Positions 13,301 through 25,200 of a DNA stretch of 64,000 nt are shown here, piece after piece; position 1 is the stretch's first letter, and every line of letters starts with the position of its first letter. Origin of the DNA: Limnomonas spitsbergensis (taxonomy: Eukaryota; Chlorophyta; Chlorophyceae; Chlamydomonadales). The translations under genes and the position numbers were made by a program. The stretch spans positions 1,212,001 through 1,276,000 of the forward strand of contig JAYJMM010000104.1 in NCBI GenBank assembly GCA_037349105.1, read 5' to 3'. Below the pieces are notes generated by a model. It searched no databases. It worked only from the letters and a program-made list of their open reading frames with translations, and was not told where the DNA came from.

Positions 13301-15035
13301 CTGCTGGATGCTTGCTTTCGTAGCTTTGTGGCTTGACTTCGAGATGGAATATTGGGAAATCCAGCAGACATGTATTGGTGTTGCCCGCTAGGTGTTTGTT
13401 TGTATTGTCTCCTTTTATCCTACCTCTCTTCTGCACGCATGCAGGAGCTGCCTGCACGCTTGGGCGGTGACGGTGGGGTTGGCGAGGCTGCGAGGCATCC
13501 GGCTGCAGCGTCCACGCGTACCTGGCAGAGCCTTGTGGGCAGCTGGGCGCCTGCATTCCAGTCCGTGACAGCCAGCGTCTCTGAGGGGCCGTGGAAAGCT
13601 GTAAAGCTCCAGGTACTGCAGGGTCAGGGTGAGATAGGATCAAACAAAAGGAATTAAATCAATACAGGATACATCAAAGAAGGAAATAAAACACAAACAC
13701 ATCAAAGAGGTTGCGGGTCTTTCCTGGGGCCGCTCTTGAAAACTCCTGCAACGAACCCTGCATTTCTGCGTCTAGGTCAGGAGCCGTCCGGCTGCAACTG
13801 TTTGGGACAGCTGGGTTTGGGTCAGGCTGGTTTGTCGAGGCGACTTCTGCCTAGTGGGGGAATTTTGGGATGTTGAATCAGCCCCGACTGCATCATCACT
13901 TTTTAAGCTACTTGCGTATGACGTTTCACACTCTACTGATATGATATAATACCCGCCCTTCCCACCTCCTCCTACCGATTATGATTCCCGCTCCTCCCAC
14001 CCACCCGCTCACACGCTTACCCACCCACCCCCACCCACCCACTCACCTGCCCTCGTTGTGCAGCTGGCCTGGCTCCTATTTGTGCTGTCGGTGCGCCACG
14101 GGGCCAATCGAGAGCTCCTGGAGCGGCTGCGTCGCACCTCCCTCTTGCCCCTGGCTCAGCAGCTGGAGAACGCCGAGGCCAGCCAGGCATCCCTGCTGCA
14201 AGCTCTGGAGCGCCAGGAGGAGAGAGCGGCCAAGGAGACGGCCGTAGCCGCCGCCGTGGGCGGCCCAGGGGCGGCAGCCCGAGGAGCCCGTACAGCCCAG
14301 CCTCCAGCTGCCAGCGAAGTCCATACTGTGAGCACGCCGGTGGCTGTTAGGCCGGGCCCTCCCTTGCAAGCACGTGGCAGCTCTGTCCCGGATCCACCCG
14401 CCGCTCCATCCGCGGCCCCAGCCCTGCCAGAGCCCGCTGGTGTCGCTGTGGAGGATTCTTTCAAGCCTACCGAGGCGCTGGCGTTGGAGAGCGAGTTCGG
14501 GGCTCAGGGCAAGCAGCCGAGGTCACAGTTGCAGCAGCTGTGCCTGGAGGATGCCGCGGAGGAGGAGGATGCTGATGATCGTTTTGGACAGGCAGGCAGC
14601 AGTCGGGGCAGCGGAGATGCAGTGCAGGTGGCGGGAGATGCGGCTGCAGCTGCTGCGGACTCGGATGCCTCGCAGCAGAAGCAGGAGCATGCTGCCCTAC
14701 AGGCATTGTCGCCTTTGATAGGCGGAGCAGGCAGCCAGGGCGGACCCACTGGCAGCAGCAACGAGGCGGCCACGAGGCACGGCCTGCTCGCCGATTTCAG
14801 CGCCTCTCCGAAGGGCCCGCAGGTAGAAGCAGCCAGGCAGCCTAAGATCTCAGGGGCAGTGGAAGCGGGAGCGGGAGCAGTGGCTGAGGAGGGTAGATCG
14901 CCCACTGGTGATGGTGTGTCGCCTCGCCAGACGCTGTCAGATGACGATGACTGGGAGGTGGCCATGATCCGTCAGGAGGTGGCCATGCTGGCTAGGTCAA
15001 GCACATCGGATAGACACCCCACAAACTCCAAGTAG
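258..15035 (+). CDS. Armadillo-repeat protein, 14 exons, 5' partial
   Basis: Spliced model, exons 258-461, 1378-1479, 1956-2067, 3563-3753, 8088-8291, 8986-9159, 9806-10068, 10565-10700, 11000-11066, 11776-11885, 12176-12328, 12780-13163, 13445-13612, 14064-15035. They total 3240 nt (1079 aa plus stop) and phase closes at every GT-AG junction. Exons 3-9 carry helical repeats of armadillo type: a short helix, then motifs such as ILASGALNTLLRTLG, MARQGGLIPLLLAV and VAEEGGMDLLMDLLED, each followed by an Ala/Leu-rich helix. ARM proteins are protein-binding scaffolds; the partner here is unknown. The second half is Ala/Pro/Gln/Ser-rich and looks disordered, then a helical stretch in exon 14 (LAWLLFVLSV, LLERLRR) and an acidic end (DDDDWEVAMIRQEV). 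No signal peptide or catalytic motif was seen. The first visible exon follows an acceptor (ctgcgcag), so the start codon probably lies upstream of the window, although an in-frame ATG exists at 294. The weakest junction is the acceptor of exon 9 (poor pyrimidine tract; 10994 is an equally in-frame alternative). Confidence 0.8.
548..682. repeat. 26-bp tandem repeat (cctggagaggcc core)
   Basis: Five imperfect copies of a unit with the core agcctggagaggcc followed by attcagggtt, in intron 1 of the armadillo gene. The rest of this intron (690-1200) shows no coding signal; 1240-1330 is GCCT-rich simple sequence. Confidence 0.8.
1705..1860. repeat. catggcctggacat tandem repeat
   Basis: About nine short imperfect units built on atggcctggaca, in intron 2 of the armadillo gene about 100 bp before the acceptor of exon 3. 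Confidence 0.8.
2410..3125. repeat. Minisatellite of accatgtgcc units
   Basis: Compound tandem array built from taccatgtgcc modules and a longer module ending ccattacatactgccgtg, in intron 3 of the armadillo gene. It keeps all three + frames open, giving Cys/Pro/His-rich frames of 226-248 codons that are repeat artefacts rather than genes. Confidence 0.9.
4381..8076. repeat. 44-bp minisatellite, 84 units
   Basis: The motif actgtatccctgctgat recurs from 4381 to 8033 at an exact 44-bp spacing (3652 bp = 83 x 44, so 84 starts) with substitutions but no net indels. It fills most of intron 4 of the armadillo gene and stops a dozen bases before the acceptor of exon 5. Three units make 132 bp, so the - strand shows repeated 44-residue open frames that are artefacts. 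Confidence 0.97.
8181..8480. repeat. 146-bp tandem duplication of exon 5 end plus donor
   Basis: The block starting gccctggcccgcgg at 8181 recurs at 8327 and, truncated and diverged, at 8473 (offset 146 bp each time). The second copy repeats the last part of armadillo exon 5 and its donor almost unchanged but has no acceptor, so it is read as intronic. The offset is not a multiple of three. Confidence 0.85.
8623..8750 (+). repeat. Dispersed repeat family R3, copy 1
   Basis: Shares a long diverged match with 35073-35205: ggaccaaacctgg, then ggcctacgactgg, gcaaggctggcca, and gtagctgagtca near the end. It lies in intron 5 of the armadillo gene. No terminal repeats or coding capacity were recognised, so its class is unknown. 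Confidence 0.7.
11047..11400. repeat. 87-bp repeat carrying an exon-9 edge and donor
   Basis: About four units of 86-87 bp. Each begins with a version of the last bases of armadillo exon 9 (ctgctggtatttgtcg for ctgctagcattcgacg), followed by a donor (gtaagg or gtgagg), the shared segment ggccttgccacgtacatgca, and an acceptor-like ctgcag or tgtccag. The later units look like duplicated exon-intron junctions; splicing them in would break the phase into exon 10. Confidence 0.85.
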
Positions 15036-16225
15036 GATTTTGTTCGGTTATGCTGCACCCGCCTGGGAAGGAATGGCTGATGACGGGCCCGGGCGAACTT
15101 TGCTCCCAGGCATCTGGTGCAGCAAGCCCTGCTTCTTAAGCCATCGAACTCAGGCCGGTAAAGATTTGGTCGCAACCGAACCATTGGAATCCTCATTGAC
15201 AAGGCCTTTTGTACTAGGTGAAGCCACCGTTACTCGGCCACATTGGTCCAATGAACCTGATGCCCCCACGCAAATATTCCCCCAAATCCAGACTTTGCAG
15301 TGCATGGGATTGGTATGTGCAAACAAACCGCATGCAAGCACACGCATCGAAGCAGGACAAGGATGGGCCTGACCTTGATCCAAGGCGACAGAACAGAAAA
15401 CTTGGTGGCGCTTGGACGTAAGACACTTTCAAGCAGGGGCCTGCAGGGCCAGCTGCGAGAGTCACGTCATGATGGAGCTGGGGGCCGTATGGCTTTGTGT
15501 CACTGCTAGCCACTGTCCTAGCCTCTCAAAAGTGACTGTCCTACCCTTTCAACGGCCCGCTCAAGGTCTGAAGACTTCGGCCACAAACGGTGCAACACAG
15601 CCATGCCAGTATACCAAAATAGGAGCTGCTTCTGCGAAATAGACCCGTGCTAGATGCGTGTCATGACGCTGTGGACTGTCATCTGCATGAAAGGTGTGTG
15701 CGGGGGTCTGGACAATATCTCCTGCGGATTGTGGCAGGATGTATATCATGGAATGACGGTCCAAATTTGGAACTGTTTTTAAACCTGACACCAGGCCTGC
15801 ACAAGGCTTACTCTACTGAGTTTTTTCCTTCACCATGGGAAGTTATGAAATGACGTTACACTTCTCGGCCCTGCTAAAATAAAGCTTGGCCATATCGGCA
15901 ATCATAAAGTCACTTAGGAAAGTGAAGAGAGAAGGCACAAGAGGAAAGCAAGTTCACCATGGGAAGTGTTACCTAGTGTAACTGACTAACTGTGTTTAGT
16001 ACGTCCTCAGTTGGTGAGAGTTCACTTGCACCTTGATTAGCTTAGATTTCCTGACAAATTCGAAACAGTTTTCTCTCATCCCTGAGTCATCTGTGCCTAC
16101 AAGGCTTTCCCTTTTCCCTTGCTCATCACAGCCCCTGACGATCCGAAATAAACGCAAGCCCGCGCACGCGACTCATCAAAACCCGTTTTGGACTTCCTGT
16201 CGCGAAGGCAGCTGAGCCCAGCTAG
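15036..16225. other. Intergenic region between armadillo and HET-like genes
   Basis: It holds the 3' end of the armadillo gene, one dispersed-repeat copy (15111-15185), and the promoter region of the HET-like gene. A TGTAA motif, the usual green-algal polyadenylation signal, occurs at 15977-15981, rather far from the stop codon. No other gene was seen. Confidence 0.6.
15111..15185 (+). repeat. Dispersed repeat family R2
   Basis: Contains tggtgcagcaagccctgc, then a short variable part and ggccggtaaagatttggtc. Related copies occur at 21061-21150 (+), 21895-21980 (-) and 59475-59545 (-); the left part is also seen at 26371-26425 and 35583-35650. It looks like a short interspersed element or MITE; no ends were defined. 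Confidence 0.7.
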
Positions 16226-19200
16226 ATGGTGCGCTACCTGAAGGTTTCGGATATCCCAGCGATCTTTGCCGACCTCCAAGGCGAAACCGAGGCTGTGTTC
16301 CAGCTGGACGCATGGCAGCTCAGATGGGTGGTTGAGACGCCTCTACCTGAGCCAGGAGCCGCTGTGCTCTCCTACAGGTGCATTAAATATGCACAAACCC
16401 TGCCATGCTTCGGTCGTCGATTTCTGTTTTGTCATGACGGTCGTCTGTAGGACTGATCATAGGCTGCATGGAAATTGTTGATGCATGGCAGATTGGCAGC
16501 CCACATGGGTACCAGTAGTTGAGACACTGCAGCCCAAGCCAGGAGCCAATGAGCTTTCCAACAGGTATAGAAATTTAGCAAAATCCCATCTTTCTTTCCA
16601 TCTTGTTTTTTTACAAAGGACTGATCACTGCATGGGACTGCATGATAGCTTGTTGCTCCGTGGCAGCTTGCTTGGTTGTTGAGCTTGAGCCAGGGGTGGG
16701 CTTTGCTTTCATTCAGGTGTACCAACTGAACACGATCCTGAAATGCTTCGATTTTGAATGTCAATTCGGTCATGAATATGTTCTCTGTGGGGTTGCATGG
16801 TGCTGGTGTTGCATTGTGCTGCATGGCAGAGCTGCTGGGTGCTTGACACGCCCCAGCCAGAGTGAAAGCTTGCTGTAGTTACACATTCAAAGCAACCACC
16901 GGCAAAAGCCTGAAAAGGGCCTGACAGCGCAATTCAGAATAACAGAGGAGAAGACTCACTGTCCTGTCCGACTGCTCCTTTTGCACCATGCTAAGCAAGC
17001 CACCTCTTCATTCCCTTGCTATGCATATTGAGGCATTCCGCTACCAATCTGCCGTTACCCATACCAAGCTGTCACATGGAGCCTACACTAACTGAGTACC
17101 GTACACGCTAACCCCACACTGAGTCCACACGAAGTCCACACTTCGTCCACAGTCAGGAATAACACATTTGGATCGACTCAGCGTGCATCCAGTCCCACAC
17201 ACACCATCCTCCTGGTCATGTCGTGCAGGTGGAGAAACCGCGGCTCCTGCGAATCCGTGGAGGGCTTTTTCACATGGCTGCAGGTACCGTGGAAACAAAG
17301 CCTGCGAGATCTATGTACAAGAACACAGGCATATGTCAATGACGGTTTCCCCCCCCTCTCTGTTCTTCTGCTTGCACTGCCTGACCTATTTGTAAACAAA
17401 TGCCGGAGGATGGTAAGATGCTATCATAGACCAGAAGCCCAGCCAATGTTGGGAGGGATATTCTCAAGCACCTTCGGGATCTTCTTCTGTTTCACCCTTG
17501 TTTGAAGATCGGAAATTGAAATGCAGAGCCTTTGATCCATTGGGTGCACAATTTGCACATACTTGGTGCACCAAGCCCTGACCATTTGGATGCTTCAGTG
17601 GTTTATATGCCTTGGTTTTAAAATCGTTGTGCGAAGGATAGGGGCAGGGAACACAGCAGCAGGGTTAAGGGCAGGGGCAATGGGGTGGGAGGAGATTGGA
17701 CCTGACCTGACTCCAGTCCTATCTGGCCTGTCCGCCTGCCTGCCCGCCTGCCTGCCTGCCCACCTGCCTGCCGCCCCGCCTACCTGCCCACCTGCCAGGA
17801 TGTTGAGGAGGCTGGCTATGATATGGTTCCACTCGAGGACTGCGCTGCCAAGGACTGGACGGTCCTGGACACGGTACCTGTCCAGATCGAGGTGTGAACA
17901 GGGGCTGGAGTCATCTCCACATTATACCAGTACATGCTTTTTAAATTTGAAAATTCCAAGCATGGCCCAAAGCTAATACGTCCGGACAAGATTGGTGTTT
18001 TCGTCGTATCTGCACTTGTTGGGTGAGTGAGCAAGGTTAGAGCATAAAAATGCACAAACCTGAAGGATTTGGGGGGCTAAAAGAGTGGAAATACTCGATT
18101 GTACCCCTTAACCCCTATATGGGGTGTAAAGGAGCTAAGCTCGTGACAGACCTTCAGTCGGAAAAGTATTCCTCCTCGTCTGAGCTTGAAGTTCCTCTTA
18201 CTTTCGTATCTGCACTTGTGGGGTGAGTATGCCTGGTTTGGCGCCCAGTGTCCAGATCCGGCTGAGTGATTGGCACTTCATTGCCCTGGACCCTGCTCCC
18301 TTAATTCGGCAGTCCTATACCCTGAAACCTACACCCTTCTACCTAGGTTGTGGTTTGGATAATGTGCCTGCTTGCCTCTGATGCCGTGGAACTGGTATAG
18401 ATTGAGCACGGCCCTAACCCGCAACGCTGAAACCTCAAACACGAACCCTTAACCAACTACCCTTCACCATGACACTTCAATCTCAACTCTAAACATTTAA
18501 TACTTAACCCTTAAACCTCTACCACCAACCATTATCCCGTATCCGTAAACTATCGACCCTCCATCCTTCACCCTTCACCCTCCACCCTTCACCCTCCACC
18601 CTCCACCCTTCACCCTCCACCCTCCACCCTTCACCCTTCACCCTTCACTCTCCACCCTTCATCCTCCACCCTCCACCCTCCACCCTTCACCCTCCACCCT
18701 CCACCCTTCACCCTCCACCCACCACTCTTCACCCTCCACCCTCCACCCTTCACCCTCCACCCTTCACCCTCCACCCTTCACCCTCCACCCTTCACCCTCC
18801 ACCCTTCACCCTCCACCCTTCACCCTCCACCCTTCATCCTCCACCCTTCACCCTCCGCCCTCCACTCTCATCCCTTCACCCTCCACCCTCCACCCTTCAC
18901 CCTACACCCTACACTCTCCACCCTCCACCCTAATCCCTTCACCCTCCACCCTTCACCCTTCACCCTCCACCCTCCACCCTCCACCCTTCACCCTCCACCC
19001 TCCACCCTCCACCCTCCACCCTCCACCCTCCACCCTTCACCCTCCACCCTTCACCCTTCACCCTTCACCCTCCACCCTCATCCCTTCAACCACAACCCTT
19101 CACCCTCATCCCTCCACCCTCATCCCTTCATCCTCATCCCTTCATCCTCATCCCTTCATCCTCATCCCTTCATCCTCATCCCTTTACCCTCATCTCTCCA

Positions 19201-22200
19201 CCCTCATCCCTCCACCCTCATCCCTTCAACCTCATCCCTTCAACCTCATCCCTTCAACCTCATCCCTTCAACCTCATCCCTTCAACCTCATCCCTTCACC
19301 CTCAACCTTTCACCCTCAACCTTTCACTATCAACCTTTCACCCTCATCCCTGGACCCTTTACCCTTGTCCCTTTACCCTTAACCCCCAATCCTTATTTCT
19401 TCACCCTCAACCCTTCACCCTCAACCCTTCACCCTCAACCCTTTACCCTCAACCCTTAACCCTCAACCCTTGACCCTTAACCATTAACCCTCAACCCTTA
19501 ACCCTTAGCCCTTAAACCTTAACCCTCAGCCCTTAACCCTCAAACCTTCACCCACATTCCTTAACCCTTTACCCTCAACCTTGATATCTAGGTGGCGGTT
19601 TGGATGATGTGGTTGCATGCAACAAATGCCGCGGAGCTGGTGTGGATCGATCAGTTCTGCGTGCCTCAAGATGCCGACGTGGAGACCAAGATGGGCCACA
19701 TCAGAATGAGCCCGGAGATATACCGCCTAGGAAAGGTGATATGAGAGACAGGTATCAGCACAACAGATTTGTAGAAGAGAACTGTGAATCGGGCCTCAGC
19801 TTTTCGTTCAAGGTTTACACATTGGCTTTGCGCTTTTAGGCTTTATTAGGGTTTCATTTCTCTTGTTCTATAGAATAGTCCCTGCTCTACTGTTGTCCTA
19901 ACCTTCACACGATCCCTAGGGGCGTGACTTATCTTCCATATCTTTGCGTGGTGCTGGACCAAGTTTTGCTTCAACGTGAGTGCAGTCATTTTTTGAGCCC
20001 GCCCGGACCGACCTAGCGTAGCTAATCGGCCCGGGCGGCGACCCAACCCCGACCAAATAAGCATATAGCTAATTGGTTGGATCCCTTGTTGCGTGCAGGT
20101 CTCCCTGGTGCTTGCGCCAGTGGTGGACTATGACTCTGGCGAGATTATGAACATGAAGGCTGCCTCGAAGATTGTCAAGCTGTATGAGAAAGAGTTCAGT
20201 GAGTAGCAGCTGGGCGGGGGCAGCAGGGCGCACGATTGGAGGGGAGAAATAACCAGTCATAGGGACACGGCTCTAGGGAGCCCTGGCCTGATCACCTTGA
20301 CCTATGAATGGGACTTCAGTGAGCTGGACAATGGAAAGTAGGGTGTATGAGTAAGAGAGACGAGAAAGAGCTCCGGGACATGAAAGATAATTGAATAAGC
20401 AGGACCAGAGGACGCAGGGTGCATGAGTGTGAAAAAACAAAGACCTTTGGGATATGAAAGATAATTGAGTGAGCAAGACAAGGGAAAGCAGGAGTATGAG
20501 TAAGAGAGACGAGAAAGAGCTCCCGGAATATGAAAGATAGTTGAGTTTGTGGGGGAAGCAAGGGCACAAAAACAGCTCATGAAAAGCAGCTTTTGGAGAC
20601 CTGACCTGCTGACCCAGACCTTGGGCCGCACTGGCTGCCTTGAAGCTTTTGATGACCTCAGCTCTATGTCCCCGTCCTCGTGGAAAACATTCCAGGGCGC
20701 TCCAAATCCCTTCATTTGGCCTTGAGTAAGCTGGGTTTGTCATATTCCTCCGTCCCACCCGATGGCTCATTGGTGAAATGCTTTTGGATGCATGCTTTGA
20801 TGCTGTAACAACACCAAGCTTGTGGGCGGGACCGCAGGAGGGACGGGGAGTCATGACTCCCTGTCCCTCCTGCGGTCCTGCCCCCCAGCTTACATCTTGG
20901 GTTATCCCTTCAGTCGATTGGTACCAAACTTCTGCTTCAGCAACTACCCCTTTCAGAACCTTCTGTCCTGGGGGATATTGCCAAGCAGGTCCAGCTGATC
21001 AACAGCTCCTACATGCCATGCCTGTCTTAACTTGAGCGTGCTTCAGGCATACCTCAGCTACCGCCGGCCTACAGCTGTGAGGGTCTGGTACAGCAAGCCC
21101 TGCTGCTCAGGCCACTTACCACAAGCCGGTCGAGGTTCGGTCCCCGCTGGCCCAGGTGTATCGCCCGGGCCCCTCCCAAAGGTGGTCTGGCGGGCCCTGA
21201 AAGAAACATCGCCCCGTTCCCCTCGCCTCACCCCTTTCAGGGCGGAACGACTTAGGGGACGTGGCCAAGAAGGCGTTGCTGATCAACAGCTCGTACATGC
21301 GGCGTGTGTGGACCATCCAGGAAGCAGTGGCCAGTACCCATCTCAATATCTGGCCCACGGCAGGCAGCGGGGAGCTCAATTCGTATCAGAGCATCTACGT
21401 GATTGATTGGCCGCAGTTCAATGCATGGAATGGTGAGTCGGGCTTTGAATACTCCATGGAAACTGCATCAAAATTCAGGATTGCTTGAGCGTCCAAGATC
21501 ACTCCTAAGTTTTGGGGTCTGTGGCTTGCATGTCCATGTACTGGCAGCAGGCCAATGCATAGAGCAGTGAGTCAGGCTATGGATGCTCCACGGAAAACGC
21601 ATCAAACATGAGGATTACTAGAACGTCCGAACCCCCCCCCTGCAGTACAAGGCAAAAATTCGTGTGTTCTGTGGCTTGCAAGGCCTTGTACTGGCAGCAG
21701 TTCAATGCATGGAGTGTTGAGTCGGACTCGCCTGTTCCAGGGATGCATGACATCATAGTTTTTAACCTACTGATCACTTTTTGCCCGGCTGCCCCTTTTA
21801 ATCCATGGGCCCATCTGCCACAGGATTAAACAAGTACGGTGATCGTAGAAGAAAGTCATTGTTATTTCTTGCGTGCTCGACTTCCTTTGGCCTGGTTACC
21901 ACTGGGTCAGTTGGGACCAAATCTTTGCCGACCTGAGGTCGATGGCCCAAAAAGCTGGGCTTGCTGCACCAAGCCCTTATAATCAAAAACCGGGCTGAGG
22001 CCTCACTGTAGCCAATGTGCCCTAATATACCCCATGTAAATAAGAAAGAAAGCTACGCCCGACTAGGGCGTGGATGTTAAGGAAACAACGCAGCTTGGGG
22101 CCGTGGCCACATCCGCGCCGTTACCATCATGCCCCATGTAACCTTAAGTAATTACTAGTGATCTTATGATGTTCAGAGGGTCCAGCTCCTGATAAACATA

Positions 22201-25200
22201 TAGTATCCCTTCGGCACAATTCCGACAAGGGTCTGCGCTGCTACCAGGTTGGCCTGGCATCGGACAGCTGCGAGCAACGGCCACCTCCAATGCTGTGATC
22301 CAGAGCTACCTGGACGGTGACTTCACCGCTATCATTAAGTGAGTGAGAAGGGGACAGATGGCTCTCTGTGAGGGAGTGTGAAGGATTCACCACAATCCTG
22401 AAGGAAGCGTGAAGCTCCCTCCTTGCTTCCAGGACCCCTCTGGCCTTTCCCTCTGATGATGACACTCCTGGCTGATTAATCTCCCATTGCCACTATCCTG
22501 CAATATCCCCCTACCTCTCATCCTCCTTGCCTCCAGGACCTCTCTGGCCTTTCCCTCTGATGATGACACTCCTGGCTGATTAATCTCCCATTGCCACTAT
22601 CCTGCAATATCCCCCTACCTCTCATCCTCCTTGCCTCCAGGACCCCTCTGGCCTTTCCCTCTGATGATGACACTCCTGGCTGATTAATCTCCCATTGCCA
22701 CTATCCTGCAATATCCCCCTACCTCTCATCCTCCTTGCCTCCAGGACCTCTCTGGCCTTTCCCTCTGATGATGACACTCCTGGCTGATCATTCTCCCATT
22801 GCCACTATCCTGCAATATCCCCCTACCTCTCATCCTCCTTGCCTCCAGGACCCCTCTGGCCTTTCCCTCTGATGATGACACTCCTGGCTGATCATTCTCC
22901 CATTGCCACTATCCTGCAATATCCCCCTACCTCTCACCCTCCTTGCTTCCAGGACCCCTCTGGCCTTTCCCTCTGATGATGACACTCCTGGCTGATTAAT
23001 CTCCCATTGCCACTATCCTGCAATATCCCCCTACCTCTCATCCTCCTTGCCTCCAGGACCCCTCTGGCCTTTCCCTCTGATGATGACACTCCTGGCTGAT
23101 TAATCTCCCATTGCCACTATCCTGCAATATCCCCCTACCTCTCACCCTCCTTGCCTCCAGGACCTCTCTGGCCTTTCCCTCTGATGATGACACTCCTGGC
23201 TGATCATTCTCCCATTGCCACTATCCTGCAATATCCCCCTACCTCTCATCCTCCTTGCTTCCAGGACCCCTCTGGCCTTTCCCTCTGATGATGACACTCC
23301 TGGCTGATCATTCTCCCATTGCCACTATCCTGCAATATCCCCCTACCTCTCATCCTCCTTGCCTCCAGGACCCCTCTGGCCTTTCCCTCTGATGATGACA
23401 CTCCTGGCTGATCATTCTCCCATTGCCACTATCCTGCAATATCCCCCTACCTCTCACCCTCCTTGCTTCCAGGACCCCTCTGGCCTTTCCCTCTGATGAT
23501 GACACTCCTGGCTGATCATTCTCCCATTGCCACTATCCTGCAATATCCCCCTACCTCTCATCCTCCTTGCCTCCAGGACCCCTCTGGCCTTTCCCTCTGA
23601 TGACGACACTCCTGGCTGATTAATCTCCCATTGCCACTATCCTGCAATATCCCCCTACCTCTCATCCTCCTTGCCTCCAGGACCCCTCTGGCCTTTCCCT
23701 CTGATGACGACACTCCTGGCTGATCATTCTCCCATTGCCACTATCCTGCAATATCCCCCTACCTCTCATCCTCCTTGCCTCCAGGACCCCTCTGGCCTTT
23801 CCCTCTGATGATGACACTCCTGGCTGATCATTCTCCCATTGCCACTATCCTGCAATATCCCCCTACCTCTCATCCTCCTTGCCTCCAGGACCTCTCTGGC
23901 CTTTCCCTCTGATGATGACACTCCTGGCTGATCATTCTCCCATTGCCACTATCCTGCAATATCCCCCTACCTCTCATCCTCCTTGCCTCCAGGACCCCTC
24001 TGGCCTTTCCCTCTGATGATGACACTCCTGGCTGATCATTCTCCCATTGCCACTATCCTGCAATATCCCCCTACCTCTCACCCTCCTTGCTTCCAGGACC
24101 CCTCTGGCCTTTCCCTCTGATGATGACACTCCTGGCTGATCATTCTCCCATTGCCACTATCCTGCAATATCCCCCTACCTCTCATCCTCCTTGCCTCCAG
24201 GACCTCTCTGGCCTTTCCCTCTGATGATGACACTCCTGGCTGATTAATCTCCCATTGCCACTATCCTGCAATATCCCCCTACCTCTCACCCTCCTTGCCT
24301 CCAGGACCCCTCTGGCCTTTCCCTCTGATGATGACACTCCTGGCTGATCATTCTCCCATTGCCACTATCCTGCAATATCCCCCTACCTCTCATCCTCCTT
24401 GCCTCCAGGACCTCTCTGGCCTTTCCCTCTGATGATGACACTCCTGGCTGATCATTCTCCCATTGCCACTATCCTGCAATATCCCCCTACCTCTCATCCT
24501 CCTTGCCTCCAGGACCTCTCTGGCCTTTCCCTCTGATGATGACACTCCTGGCTGATCATTCTCCCATTGCCACTATCCTGCAATATCCCCCTACCTCTCA
24601 CCCTCCTTGCCTCCAGGACCTCTCTGGCCTTTCCCTCTGATGATGACACTCCTGGCTGATTAATCTCCCATTGCCACTATCCTGCAATATCCCCCTACCT
24701 CTCACCCTCCTTGCTTCCAGGACCTTGGTCTCGCAGCCCGCTGATGGCATCGCCTACCTCGCTCTCATCTCCAAGGAGATCATGTGGATCACCATGGATC
24801 GCAACGGGCTGGTCAACAGCCTCAAGAGCGGGGATGTGGGCATGAAGGCGCACAGTGTGCTTAACAGCCACCAGGTCAGGCAGGAGTCAGTGGGGGAGCA
24901 CAGATATGTACATTTTGTGGTTCAGGATTTTGTACATCAGCGCAAATATCTAGGGTTTGTGGTTTAGGGTCTTGTACATCAGCTCAAATATCTAGGGTTT
25001 GTGGTTTAGGATCTTGTACATCAGTGCAAATATCTAGGGTTTGTGGTTTAGGTTCTTGTACATCAGCTCAAATATCTAGGGTTTGTGGTTTAGGATCTTG
25101 TACATCAGCTCAAATATCTAGGGTTTGTGGTTTAGGATCTTGTACATCAGCTCAAATATCTAGGGTTTGTGGTTTAGGATCTTGTACATCAGCGCAAATA

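Noticed and set aside
22431..24720. Regular 104-bp repeats as a CRISPR-like array
   Set aside because: Units are nearly identical along their whole length with no unique spacers, and the context is eukaryotic.
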